From: Bedellia somnulentella
Taxonomy: Eukaryota; Arthropoda; Insecta; Lepidoptera; Bedelliidae
DNA length: 64,000 nucleotides
Reading direction: 5' to 3'
Assembly: GCA_963576735.1 (NCBI GenBank)
Contig: OY755173.1
Coordinates: 8,898,873-8,962,872 of the forward strand
In this document: positions 11,761 through 23,207 of the stretch, piece by piece
How the letters are laid out: each line of letters begins with the position of its first letter
Numbering within the stretch: the stretch's first letter is position 1
The notes under the pieces: generated by a model
What the model was told of the DNA's origin: nothing
What the model saw: only the letters and a program-made list of their open reading frames with translations
The model's database searches: none
Program-made: the position numbers and the translations under genes

Positions 11761-12041
11761 AGACAGAGATTTATCAATATATGTTAATAAAGTTTTTTTA
11801 TTAGCAATAAACAGAGTTACTAAATTATTAAACAAAAAAGTATATAAAAACATGAATAAATTACTCTTAATTATATTGAAGAAAAAAATATATATTGCAA
11901 CATCATGTTTTTCATCCTGGTCATTTCAATCAAGGCTCTTTCGTCATGGGGATGGCTAAAACTTATCTCTAAAAAACTATCACTAATTCACTAAAAAAAC
12001 TCAGAGTGATTTAAGAACTTATCACTAAAAAGTATAAAATA

Positions 12042-12222
12042 AAAAACAAAAACACAAAAATTTAAATTAAAAACTAAACAGAAAAATTAAATATTATTAT
12101 TTTTTATTTAAAAAAGAACCGCCTTCAAAAATTCAACTGAAAAGTATAAAATAATTTTTATTTATTTTATTATGTACAACTCTATTCAACTTCTTCTTTT
12201 TGAAGTCGGTGCCAAACAGACA
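12042..12222 (+). repeat. Inverted-repeat arm, left
   Basis: About 175 bp that recurs almost exactly in reverse at 13846-14017. Ends at CTTTTTGAAGTCGGTGCCA. Confidence 0.9.
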
Positions 12223-12530
12223 AATCCAAAATGAAAATTGCTACATAGAGAAAACCATACGAATAATAAATCAATCGATAGTGCCTCAACAACAGTAGGT
12301 AACACAATCGCGCTCAAAAATCAAGAAATTTCATCCGCTCGCAACGACGTCGCTTTATAAAGGATGGAATTGGGGGACAGTGAGCGGTGCTTAGCCTGGT
12401 GTGCATGCGTCGCACTCCTCAAAGAAATTATCATAATATACATGTCACCGTAAAACTGTAAATACTAGTAAATTTTAATTTTAGATAGATAGCGAGATAG
12501 TAAACTAACGTTAGGTTAGGTTATGTAAGA

Positions 12531-13348
12531 CTAGTGGATCGTCCCAGCTTCGCACGGGTAGCGTTGTTTTTTTAAATATCTGGGGTTTCTTTTTTCAGTC
12601 ACTGCTCAAGCATTGTGAAATTCAGCGCAATGTTTGCAATTTATTAAATTTATAGTACTCCCTAAACAGTGTAGTTTGGTGATTTTAAATGCGCTTTGAT
12701 GAACGGTTCAGTATTTCCGTTTAATAGCAAATTTTTAAATAAAACGCTATGAAGTATTTATAACAATCTAAAAAATAAATCATTACGTGATTTAGGATGC
12801 AACTACTCGCGCCATCTAGTACGTTATATGTAAATTAGTAAAGATTTGGTTTTGATCACGGGCGCGATGGCTTATTTTATGTATAATTTCGGTGTTTGTC
12901 CACCGATTTCTATGATTCTTTTTTTATTGAATAGGTAATAATGTAACCTTTTTTAAATTTGGGATGAGTGAGACGTTTACAAACGTAAGAGTAAACAAAT
13001 ATAATCAGAATGATCCGAACTGCTAAGCTATCAGGAATCACACGTGTTATTGTGAGCCAACCGTAAAAGATAGACATAAACTGCTGAGAATTTTTTTTTA
13101 CATAATTTTATGAAGAATATTTCCGTCACACATGATTTCTATGTAAGTTTAACCATTGAGGCTGCACACGCGACGGAAGCTTAAAAAATGGAGTAACTTC
13201 TCCCTTTTTCCCAAAATTACCCAAAATTCCCCTTTACTACTCTGCTGAAAAGTATACAAAAACCTGCGCAGGTTTATGAAGAATAATTGTACCAAGTTTC
13301 GTTAAAATCCGTCGAGTAGTTTTTGTTTCCATAAGGAACATACAAACC

Positions 13349-13382
<34 letters not shown>

Positions 13383-13501
13383 AATTTTACTGATTGCATT
13401 TTTGGCATCAGTATCGATCCCTAATCACCACCTGATGGTTATTTTGAAAATATATTTCATGTACAGAATTGACCTCTTTACAGATTTATTATAAGTATAG
13501 A
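12531..13501 (-). mobile_element. Non-autonomous Helitron with (GACA)n
   Basis: Reverse-oriented copy of the family at 1971-2930: minus strand starts TCTATACTTATAATAAATC (13501) and ends CTAG at 12531, flanked by A and T as expected. The (GACA)n run at 13349-13380 has 8 units. Confidence 0.92.
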
Positions 13502-13611
13502 TTATCAGATTTCAAACTAACGGAATTAACAATTCGACAGAGACATGCATGCACCGAGTTGGCACAACCAATACTTCTAACACTTTGTAAAAAGACGATC
13601 GAGAATCTAAA

Positions 13612-13830
13612 TCACTACATAGTATAAAACAAAGTCGCTTTCTCTCTCCCTGTCTGGGATATAGGGACATCCTAATGTATACTTTAATCTGTAAAACTAC
13701 GAAATGAATTTTGATGCGATTTTTTTTATTAATTGATTAAAAAGTAAGGTTTATAAGGATGACATACGCTGATGGGGTGGAGAACTCACTCAACTTGGGC
13801 GGGCCACTAATATTCGTTCTTCTTTGTCAT
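13612..13830 (+). mobile_element. Helitron 5' fragment
   Basis: A|TCACTACATAGTATAAAACAA followed by AGTCGC matches the 5' end of the Helitron at 17408-18382. The 3' end is missing: sequence from about 13846 belongs to an inverted-repeat arm. Only this 5' part remains. Confidence 0.6.
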
Positions 13831-13845
13831 GAAAATTGGTTTGGC

Positions 13846-14017
13846 ACCGACTTCAAAAAGAAGAAGTTGAATAGAGTTGTACATAATAAAATAAATAAAA
13901 ATTATTTTATACTTTTCAGTTGAATTTTTGAAGGCGGTTCTTTTTTAAATAAAAAATAATAATATTTAATTTTTCTGTTTAGTTTTTAATTTGAAGTTTT
14001 TATTTTTGTTTTTATGA
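13846..14017 (-). repeat. Inverted-repeat arm, right
   Basis: Reverse complement of 12042-12222 with very few differences. The arms enclose about 1.6 kb, including the Helitron 12531-13501 and a Helitron fragment. Confidence 0.9.
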
Positions 14018-14147
14018 AAATAATCCACATACGAATAACTAACTAGAACTGTTAGAAAACTACTCACTAAGTACAAATCATTGTGGTGGACTAAGACAAC
14101 GGATTAATAAATTTATTAGTGCTACCATTTATTTTAATGTATAAATT

Positions 14148-14280
14148 CATACATACATACATATACCGACCAACCGCATTGCCCAAAATTCACTTAAAAA
14201 GCCCCAATACCTTTAGTCGCCTCTTACGTACACCCACGGGAAGTAATGTGGTAGAGCTATTCTAAGCCAACACTCCACAG
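14148..14280 (-). mobile_element. SINE-B with internal deletion
   Basis: Tail ATACATACATACATATAC joins directly to CCAACCGCATTGCCC; about 120 bp between are missing. The head is complete to CTAAGCCAACACTCCACAG. Confidence 0.88.
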
Positions 14281-17036
14281 CTAATTTATAAATAATACCT
14301 AATATATCATTTAACTTATATTTACAAAAATACACTTGCAGCTTTATCATCTGTGCATGAGTCAGTAACTGCAGTAAAAAGTAATGTTTATTCTTTCTTT
14401 GCGCAACAAACAGTGCAACATCATAAAAAATATATGCAAAAGCAGGTTATTTATGAAAATAATGCCGGGCAACCCTAAGCTACCATATCATAGGGACCAG
14501 TCGAGTTCGTACCAAATTTCCACATACCCTGCTATAGCTATGTCACTAAGGTTAGACATTTCTAGGTCCTATAAAGATCGGTTGGCCACTGGCGGCAGTT
14601 AGAGCACGCAAATGCAAATTTCGCTCGATAGAATGTGGTCATTTTCTACGCCGAACTACTGCTTAACATAAACCCTATAAGACCTTATTTTACACTCGTT
14701 TGTTTACTACTGGTGTAGATTTTATAGGTTGGGTTAGTGTGAATACTTTTGTAATACAATTTGACGGACAAAACTTGAAATAAGTTGCATAAAAACCTTA
14801 CTTAAAGATACATTTTACGCAATTAATTCTTCTAGAGTAGAGCAGAGTCAACTGACCGTCACTGTATTCTTTACTGCTAAAATATTCTCTCTATTTAACT
14901 CAAATTCATTTGTTTTAATAAAGCAGGGAAATTAAAAGTAAAACAAGACATAGTAAGGTATATGACGTGCTCGGAAGAACAATTAAAATTGGGAAAATAT
15001 TCCTTTTATCATAAAAATATTCAGCATAGAACATTTTCTGGCCAGATTTAAACTTAACCTTTGCGAAAACCATAGCAATTATAAAGACACGTTAACAAAA
15101 TTAACTCGATAAAATTGGTTCGTGTTTTGAATAATCTCATTAGATATTCAATATGAATGGAATTGCGCCTCCGGAGGTGTATATAAAAGGAATCAACTCT
15201 TTGCCATCTTTTGTGTAGAATTTCATTTGGTATTATGAAAAGCTTCGCACTTAGAGAGTTCTCTTCGCATTTATTTGCTCATTTTAAAATGTACCGCTCG
15301 ACAGCTCTGCCGTCCGCCGCCATTGCCGCTTGAAATATGAGATAAGTTGGCGTTTTTCAATTTTCCCTGTTTCAGACAATTTGAGAGCGTTTAGCTGCGA
15401 GAAATAAAATTTGTATCAGAGTTTCCACCGGGAATTCTTTGTCGGTTTAGATGTTGCACGGAAGCCAGTGTTCTTAAATCTTTGTCAGTTATTTACAAAT
15501 CGAATTTTGTTGCAATATATTTGAAAGTAGCTTTCTTTTAATATTTTTATTCTTAGGAATAGAAATAGAGCACTACATTTCATAGATAAATGGCAAAATA
15601 GTAAACCCTTATACATAGAGTGACTCTACCGTCGTTTTGCAAGGTGTTGGTTAAAAAAAGAAGTAACAAAACAATCTTAAATAAATTCAATTTTTCACAA
15701 GGCAGGCTTGTTCAGCACATCCTTAAAACTAAACATATATTTTTTTCACTACTAACTATATGTGTTTACGGGTAATTTTTAGATAGGTTCTTAAAACTGA
15801 ATTATTAAGTAGTAAAATAAATGTCTGGGAAAATGTGTATAGTCGTTATGTAGTTCTAAAAGTAAAGTACTAATTTTTTTCACATTCCGTCCAAATATAA
15901 CGAATACAAAAGTATGTCTGTTTCCCTGTAACCAAAAAGAAGTTTGAACAATCGATTGAAATGAAAGTTGGTATGGTTATTTATAGTATAAACGGCTTTT
16001 TCAAAATTTAGTGAAATTTGAGAAATGTTTTATACCTAAAGATTTCCTGTTCATTGAATCCACGCGGAAGTTTAAGCCAGAAAGATTTGAGCATCACAGT
16101 AAGTACTTGATCGTCAATAATAAAATCACAAAGAAAATTTATCAAGGTGAAGTAATAAAATTCGTTCGAGAATGCGCCCGTGCTATCTCATTTAAAATGC
16201 CTATGCTACGTGATTCCGGGCCACTCAAAAAATGGGAACCTGGGTTAAAAAATATCGGGCCGGGATAAAATTTGTGGCACGAGACACATTGACCGTTCCA
16301 CTGTTTTTTTATTTTTTTGGAGGTTTTTCTAGTGACAACACTTTGTTCGCTTTAGCAATTATAGACAAGCAATACACAACTTTAACGTTATATATTAAGG
16401 TTCAAATTCATTAAATAGTTGAAACTCAAATCATATGATATTTTTACCGTAGAACTCACGAATGAAAGCAAGGTATTTTGATATTTATTTCAAGTTATTA
16501 AGGTTTAGAATATAGTAGCTCGTATCCCATTGTTTTTGCTTAGATGCTAGAGATAACAACTGGCACCCACGAGCTGTCACGGTTTTGATTCCGAAAACTG
16601 TAAAAACTTAGTAAAAGCTGCAGGAAGTGAATAAATATCGAATTTTATAGTAACATAAGTACGGGGACAATAAATGCTAAATACTGACGCATTTTGACAG
16701 TGATTGTCATCGGAATTATGACCCTAAACATATTTATTGATATAATATAACAATATTGATACAAGTGGTGCCCAGAGGCATTATTATGTCTTAATTGTCA
16801 TCAGTTTTACGGGGTTTGTATTTTTCTAGTAAATATTATGTCATATCAATAAAAAATATGTATCATACGAATTGGTACGTTTTCGCTCAGATAATAGCGT
16901 TCATTGTGTTTTTATTATGTTTGCAGAAATGCTTCGATTTATTATCAACACTAATAATTCGTGGTGAGGAGTTTACTGAGAAAGTATTTTGCTACATTTC
17001 ATTGCGTGGCATTATACCTTTGTCTATTTTTTTAAT
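14281..17036. other. Mostly unassigned
   Basis: Apart from the TATA-like site at about 15180, nothing is supported. The frame at 16011-16268 (85 codons) and that at 16795-17064 show no known family; the latter ends in a SINE-B head. Confidence 0.5.
15178..15335 (+). promoter_or_regulatory. TATA-box-like site with short ORF downstream
   Basis: TATATAAAAGG (about 15181-15191) follows the palindrome CCTCCGGAGG. About 45 bp downstream an ATG (15235) opens 32 codons (MKSFALREFSSHLFAHFKMY, then RSTALPSAAIAA, stop). No initiator consensus is clear. In AT-rich DNA such sites arise by chance, so this is only a candidate. Confidence 0.25.
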
Positions 17037-17314
17037 GCCGTGTAGTGTCGGCTATGCAGTGTAGTGTCGGCTTAGAATATCACTACCCCGTTTCTACCGA
17101 TGGGTGTACGTAAGAGGCGACTAACGGTATTGGGGCTTTTAAGGAATTTTCAGGCGATGCGGTTGGAGACCTACCGCCAACAACCTTTAGTTTACCATCT
17201 TTTCCCCACTCAACTTTACAAAAGCGGCTGAGTAATTTCTAATTCTTTAGCTCTGGCTACCCCTTCTAGGGATTTATAGCCGTGAGTATATGTATGTATG
17301 TAAATATGTATGTA
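17037..17314 (+). mobile_element. SINE-B with duplicated head
   Basis: The head segment GTGTAGTGTCGGCT occurs twice in a row (17041 and 17060 areas), then the element is normal to the GTATG tail. An RTE end in the other orientation abuts the tail. Confidence 0.9.
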
Positions 17315-17386
17315 ATTTTTCCCATTGAGGTAGGCAGAGACTATCGATCTATCGATCGGCACATGGCTTGTTCCTAGCAAACCCAC
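17315..17386 (-). mobile_element. RTE 3' fragment
   Basis: TTTTCCCATTGAGGTAGGCA followed by GAGACTATCGATC is the reverse RTE end. It abuts the tail of SINE-B copy 17037-17314, so two tails meet head-on. Confidence 0.75.
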
Positions 17387-17407
17387 TTTTTAATTTTTTA
17401 TCTAATA

Positions 17408-18382
17408 CTAGCGACCCGCCCCGGCTTCGCACGGGTGCAATGCTACTAATAGAATAATAATAATAAAAATCAAAAGATAATCAACAACAAAAGATACTTA
17501 TTCTATTCAGTTTAATTAATTCTTGATATTTTCCTCGCTAGAGAGCTCCGATAAACGCGTGCGATCGCTGCAAATCATAAAGTACTATAAGGCGAAGCGC
17601 TTTTTTTTTTTTTGTTTACCGGTGGGGAAATCCTCATGGATCCGGACGGGGGTATGTCGGACTCCTACCGACTAAAACCCCACCGGTTCGGTGCTGCTAG
17701 CCCTGCGGCCTATGCGGCATCACCATGACTTTGTTTGCCGGGCGGCTGAAGGCCACCCTGGCGTGGCAAAGGAGTGTACCTAAGCTAAGTCGGATAGGGC
17801 CATCGACGCGCTATTTATAGGCACGCGCCGCCCGGCGCAAACAACTACGACCCTGCATTTTAAATTTGTAATATCTTCGGTAATATTCACTTAAATTACA
17901 TGCTGTAAAAAGCATATTGATCTATAATAAATGCACAATTTATTTCACGTACTTAATTGGATAAGGATTAATGCTGTATTGTTTAAAATCACTTCGTAAA
18001 TACACAATTTTTTAGTAAAGAATAAAAATGGTTATGCTGGGTTATCCCTAAGAGATAGACAAATACCACCGGGGACTTTTTTGTTGAACTTTTTAAGGTA
18101 AAAAATACTGTAGTACATTATTTTGGTCTATCTCGTAGGGTTCAGCCAGCGTTTGCAATATAAGCGCAAAAAAACGTGCTTATTTACGACATCACATTAG
18201 AAACCTTTAAATTTATCAGTGTTTCTCTACTATATTATGCATTTATTATACATACAAACCTTCCTTAAGAATCACTCTATCTATTAAAAAAAACCGCATC
18301 AGAATCCGTTGCGTAGTTTTAAAGATCTAAGCATACATACGGACATACAGCGAAAGCGACTTTGTTTTATACTATGTATTGA
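17408..18382 (-). mobile_element. Helitron of another family, with GC-rich insert
   Basis: Left edge CTAGCGACCCGCCCCGGCTT is the reverse of a Helitron 3' end with its hairpin (ACCCG/CGGGT). The right edge, read on the minus strand, starts TCAATACATAGTATAAAACA, matching the Helitron start at 13612. A GC-rich block at 17604-17850 interrupts the AT-rich body. No ORF is present. Confidence 0.75.
17604..17850. repeat. GC-rich block inside a Helitron
   Basis: After a poly(T) run, this stretch is much richer in G and C than anything around it. It contains a perfect 10 bp inverted repeat ACCGGTGGGG/CCCCACCGGT (17618-17627 and 17678-17687) and a wider imperfect pair around GCCGGGCGG/CCGCCCGGC. It looks like a captured or inserted repeat fragment; I cannot name its family. 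Confidence 0.6.
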
Positions 18383-18726
18383 AGTTTAATTTTAAGTTCT
18401 GAATGCTCGTACTTAGCCTGTTTACCCTCCATTGGTATAACTAATGATGTGATTATCTGTATGTATGTTAAAATTCCTTTTAGTTATTATGTTTGAACAA
18501 TGTTTCTTATATAGAAAGGGTAAAAAATATAGTAGTAGGTATATCAGACTTTTTCAGACATACATAAATAAATCTGCTGAAATAATGTACTCGTATAAGT
18601 ATGCTATTTTTATCGTAAGAGAATCCACTTAGATTGTATTGTTTTTTTAATGAATACGTCAAAGGGAGTGGTCTTGGTAATGATTTATATATTTTTGCTG
18701 CTACAAGAGCTGAATACGCATCTTCA

Positions 18727-18850
18727 TACTGTAAAATAAAATAAAAAGCGTTTATTTACTAGACACAAGAGTGAATGCGGTGGTAAGTTATTTTTTACAA
18801 TGGTTCGTCTCGTTCTACCTGTCCTGGCGCGTAAATATTACATTGTTATA
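18727..18850 (-). mobile_element. Possible LINE 3' end
   Basis: AAAATAAAATAAAAAGCGTT read in reverse gives an AACGC...TTTTATTTT end, as for LINE tails. GGTTCGTCTCGTTCTACCTG to the right is of unknown origin. Confidence 0.35.
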
Positions 18851-19039
18851 TTTTCAATAATAATTTAATGTTAAGTTTAGCTTTATATGGAACAAAAAAA
18901 AGAAAGATTATATTTGTATACTTACTGTCTACTATATTCTACATATTTTAATGGAAAATATATTAACGTAAATTATTCCCAATGATATTTAATACCGAAA
19001 ATCGTAACACTAAAACATTAAATTTATATGTTTTTTTTA

Positions 19040-19193
19040 ACAGTTTTTTGGCGATGCGGTTGGAGACTCATCACCAAAAATACTTTATTTCTACTATCTT
19101 GTCCCCTATCAACTTCCAAATGTGGCTGAGGAGTTTCTACGTCTTAAGCTCTGGCTACCCCTTTTTGGGATTTATGGCCGTGAGTGTATTAAA
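19040..19193 (+). mobile_element. SINE-B subfamily 2, 5'-truncated
   Basis: Starts at GGCGATGCGGTTGGAGAC. Carries the variant ATCTTGTCCCCTATCAACTT and TTTATGGCCGTGAGTG that marks a second SINE-B subfamily. Confidence 0.87.
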
Positions 19194-19854
19194 TTAATCA
19201 GCAGCGAAATTCGTTAAAAAACAGATTAGACTGAAAAGGTTTTTGTTCTATTTTTTTGTTTCAAGAAGCTGTAACATTTTATCTTAATTGTCATGATGAA
19301 ACTTGATGATTTACTAACTAGTTTCTAACTTTGCAAGTTTTATTTATGACGAAACTGTTAAAATGAGATAAACTTTAAAATACGTGATGACAGATATGTA
19401 AATTTTCAAAAATATATTCAATTATTTTGAATGATAGATAAAGATAACATGTTAACTGTTTCATAGAGACCGCGTCCAAACTGTGAATACATTACGTTAC
19501 AGTAGAATAAGATAAAAGCGGATAATTATAATAATATGGAATCGAGCATAAACCAACTAAACGCTATCATTGATCAGCAATAAATTTGGCGGTTCGTAAG
19601 CGTTCTCCGTTGCTACTGTCGATTTATCTGATCGCAATAAACAAACAGAATGGTATTTTTATTACATATCTATTGCCTTTTGAATTAATATAATTAACAC
19701 CCACGGTTTACGTACAGTTGCTCGATTGTGGTATGTGGGAAAATATTCCGATAGTGTTTGTCGATTCAAAGTATTAGGCTAAGCATTTTTGGAATGCATC
19801 TGCTGTACATGTTGTAGATTGACATGAAAGATGTTCAAACTTACCTATTTATAT

Positions 19855-20034
19855 TCACTCCATTATTCCTGATAAGGTAGATACTATTGATCTTCATTTT
19901 GTATGAACTTGAAAACTATGTCTCACTTGCCTTACCGTCCTCATTCATTCTTTCGCTTTCGGGTAGAAGTAGCAGAGCTCATTCAGAGTTATATTTGTTA
20001 CGTATACTCACGCCATTCATTCCCATTGGGTTTA
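19855..20034 (-). mobile_element. RTE 3' relics, two pieces
   Basis: TATTCACTCCATTATTCCTG at the left and CGTATACTCACGCCATTCAT at the right both match the RTE end; the sequence between is only loosely related. Confidence 0.5.
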
Positions 20035-20867
20035 AGAGTAATTATTCAAAAATATTTCTCACTACCTTGCTTTTTTTAATTTTGTTAAGTTATTTTAACA
20101 TGGCAAACTGTTATGTAGGACGATGTAAGAATCGATTGGTTATGTACGATATGATAATTTTTTAAACCTTTATTGTAATATAATATTATTTATTGAATTT
20201 TTCACTTTTTATAGTACATTCTTTGTATGTTAACTCTGTATGTCTCATTTATCACAAAGCTGTCATCCGTTCGATTCGATTAAAATTGTTTTAGTATATA
20301 TTTGTATTAATTATGTTATATATTAAACACGATGCCAATTTGTAATGTTAAATAAACAGGTCGTCAATTTAGAGTTTTAACAGTATCTTCTAATCTTGGG
20401 ACAAACTTAGGGAACTGAAACTCTAACGATACCATTAAGCTAAAATATTTATATCAAGACAAACAGTTCATGAACTTCATATTCGTCTTCTTATTAGGTC
20501 TTTTAATGACATGCAATAAAAAGCTGTTGTTTTAATATGGGTTGATAGGGGTTATGACCTTCGTTTCAAAAGTGATAAATATTAACGAGATAATCATCAA
20601 AAAGCGATGTGAAAAAAAATGACAAATTTCTTAATGCTCACATTGATTTATAATCGGACTAAGCCACAATGGCTCCATAAATCACTTTATATTAAAATGA
20701 ACCGTGGCGTTTTATAATTTATTCATGAACCTCGATACTATTAATAAATGAGGTAATGAAAATAATGCACCGAGCTTTTTGACCGCAAAAGTCTTTAAGA
20801 TTTTAATTTAAATTAGTGCTGAAACTCATTTTTAATTTTGCTGATATAACAAAATCTAGAGTGAAAA
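20035..20867. other. No gene seen
   Basis: AT-rich, nothing recognised. Confidence 0.6.
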
Positions 20868-21004
20868 ATAAAGGGCATGTATGAACAGATTGATAAATGT
20901 AAATGAAGCTCGAAAGATATGCCATTATTGCAGTGGCAACCGATAATCTCTGCAAACCCTAATGGGAACAAATGCGTGAGTATTTGTGTGTTTGTATGTG
21001 TGTA
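20868..21004 (+). mobile_element. RTE 3' end, diverged
   Basis: GGGCATGTATGAACAGATTG to GGGAACAAATGCGTGAG with a TTTGTATGTGTG tail. Confidence 0.8.
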
Positions 21005-22233
21005 ACTTAATATCTTGTACTAAAGCTTCTAATTTAAAATAGGCTACGCAAAAACAGTAACCTCTAGAGATGAGCAGAAGATTGACTATACAAGAAGCAA
21101 TAGAAGATCGAATTTATAATAACTTACCTATTAAATTTTCAAAAAGTCAGTCGATTCAGAAAAAAACATGTTGGGGTGTCCTTTTCTGGTATTTTATCGG
21201 GTTAAATTGTAACCTGTTCTGTGCTGCTCGGAATAAGTCCGTAGACATTAGGTTTAATTATTGAACCAAATAAAGTTTTGTTAGACTATTGACTGTGTTT
21301 CAGCTGGAAATGTTTCTTATGTTTTACTGTATAAGTCTGAGACATTTCTCTTCTGCGAATTTAAAACTTTTGAATTAAGGACAAAATTAAAACACATCAT
21401 AAATAAAGTGCGATACTTTAGATTAAAACTGGAAATGCCTTCATAACGTTGGAAGGATTTAAAATGAAATGTCTTATTCGCTTACTGCTGGTATTATCTG
21501 ACCGATCAGCGGCTGTGTGCATATAACAGGTTTTGATATCTAATTAAGAAAGCAATTTGCAATGTTATTTATGATCAAAATATTTGAGGCAGCCACCAGT
21601 CCGACCCTAGCACCGGGTGTAGATCATTATTTTATTTTAAGCACTAAGTCGTTTAAAACGAGAAGTTCATCTGAGAAACACTTCGGCAAAATATCTTTTA
21701 AAATTTTATGAGACCGTCCATAAAAGTAAGATTATTTCGTACAATTAACATTTACTGCTTTTAATTTATTACTTTTTAAACTGTTAATTAATACGACTTC
21801 CTGTTAGTGAATTTATGTTTGAAATAAATCTATTAGACGTGTAATGAATAATTTAGCAATATTTAATTGGCTTTTTAAATAAGTTTCTGAACCATAAACC
21901 ACCTATTTAACGAAGTGTCAGCTCATGGGTGATTCAATTTCAGGGTACGATTATATAATTTCGAGATGACTCGAGTAAAAACAAGGAAACTATATTAACA
22001 CTTTGACTGTCTCAACCTGAGCCTAAACCCTTTGAATTTTTGGATTCGTTTTAGTTCCGTTAATCATATGTCTATAATTTTATAATTCAATATTTATACA
22101 AATTTTTAATAAAATTTTCTTATTCCATTGAGATAAAGCAATAGCAAACTGTGCATTACATGTCATCACGTATTGACCCAGCTCTTTGTTGCATTATATA
22201 ATATATGGAAAGCCTAAGTGTTAATAAGAAGAA
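21005..22233. other. No gene seen
   Basis: AT-rich; no repeat shared with the rest of the window was spotted. Confidence 0.55.
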
Positions 22234-22474
22234 TTGCCTACACACTACCCTATTTCTACCCGTGGGTGATCGTAAGGGGTGACTTAGGGTATAGGGGCAT
22301 CTTAAGTGATTTTTGGGCGATGTGGTTGGAGACCCGTCACCAAGAACATTTATTTATTATTACCATCTTTTCCCCAATCAACTTCCAAAAGTGGCTGAGG
22401 AATTTCTCATTCCAAAGCTCCGGCTACCCCGTAAGGGATTTATAGCCGTGAGTATATGTAAGTATGTATGTAAG
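22234..22474 (+). mobile_element. SINE-B, near full length
   Basis: From CTACACACTACCCTATTTCT through GGGCGATGTGGTTGGAGACC to GTGAGTATATGTAAGTATG. The first few bases of the head are diverged. Confidence 0.88.
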
Positions 22475-23079
22475 AAGAATTACTGCGTAGTACGACGAGC
22501 ATATGATTTTATACAATGAATATGCTCAAATGGGAAAACCATCTATGATTCAAAAACAAAAAAAAATGATTAAAAACAGTCTTTTCCTCCACAGTTTTAT
22601 TCACTTCTATGGCACTTAATATTCAATACATCGGATCAAACATATTGAACAGTCAAATGTACACTCGATATATGAAACAATGCAGCATGTATTGAAACTA
22701 GACGAGACATTAGTCACGCTATCAGCAGGCTATATTTATGATTCATTGATTCGTCGCAACATCATAATGACGCATCAATGATATTTTACTGCAAGAAAGT
22801 CGTGTTAGTATGTGTTACAATACGTAAGGTTTACTACTAGAAGAGGATTATTCTTTCATATTTTACAGTAATTTTCTAAATAAAAAAAATAGATTTTCTG
22901 GTTGCTGTAATAATTTATATGTAGACATAATCAATTGGCTGTTATACAACATCGATTTCCAAAAGAATTCCGGGGTAACACCATTTATTCTTCGATACTA
23001 CTACTTCTAAGATACTTTGAACTAACTACTACTTACTTCTACAAATCTCAAAAAAGAATAGCCACCATTATGAATTACA

Positions 23080-23207
23080 CAATTCCTCAGCCACTTTTCG
23101 AAGTGGAGGAGGAGAAGATGGTCAAACCTAAGGATCTGAGAGGATGGGTTTCCATCCGCATCGTCCAGCACTCATCCAAAAAGTCCCATCCCTTAGTCAC
23201 CTTCAAC
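23080..23207 (-). mobile_element. SINE-B degenerate fragment
   Basis: ATTCCTCAGCCACTTTTCGA then GGGTTTCCATCCGCATCG and CCCTTAGTCACCTTC match the reverse of SINE-B with many changes. It creates a chance open frame at 22935-23258. Confidence 0.7.

Noticed and set aside
12510..12524. TTAGG-like words as possible telomeric repeat
   Set aside because: Only two units; not a telomeric array.
14608..14620. ATGCAAAT octamer as a POU-factor site
   Set aside because: A single 8 bp match is expected by chance in AT-rich DNA of this length.
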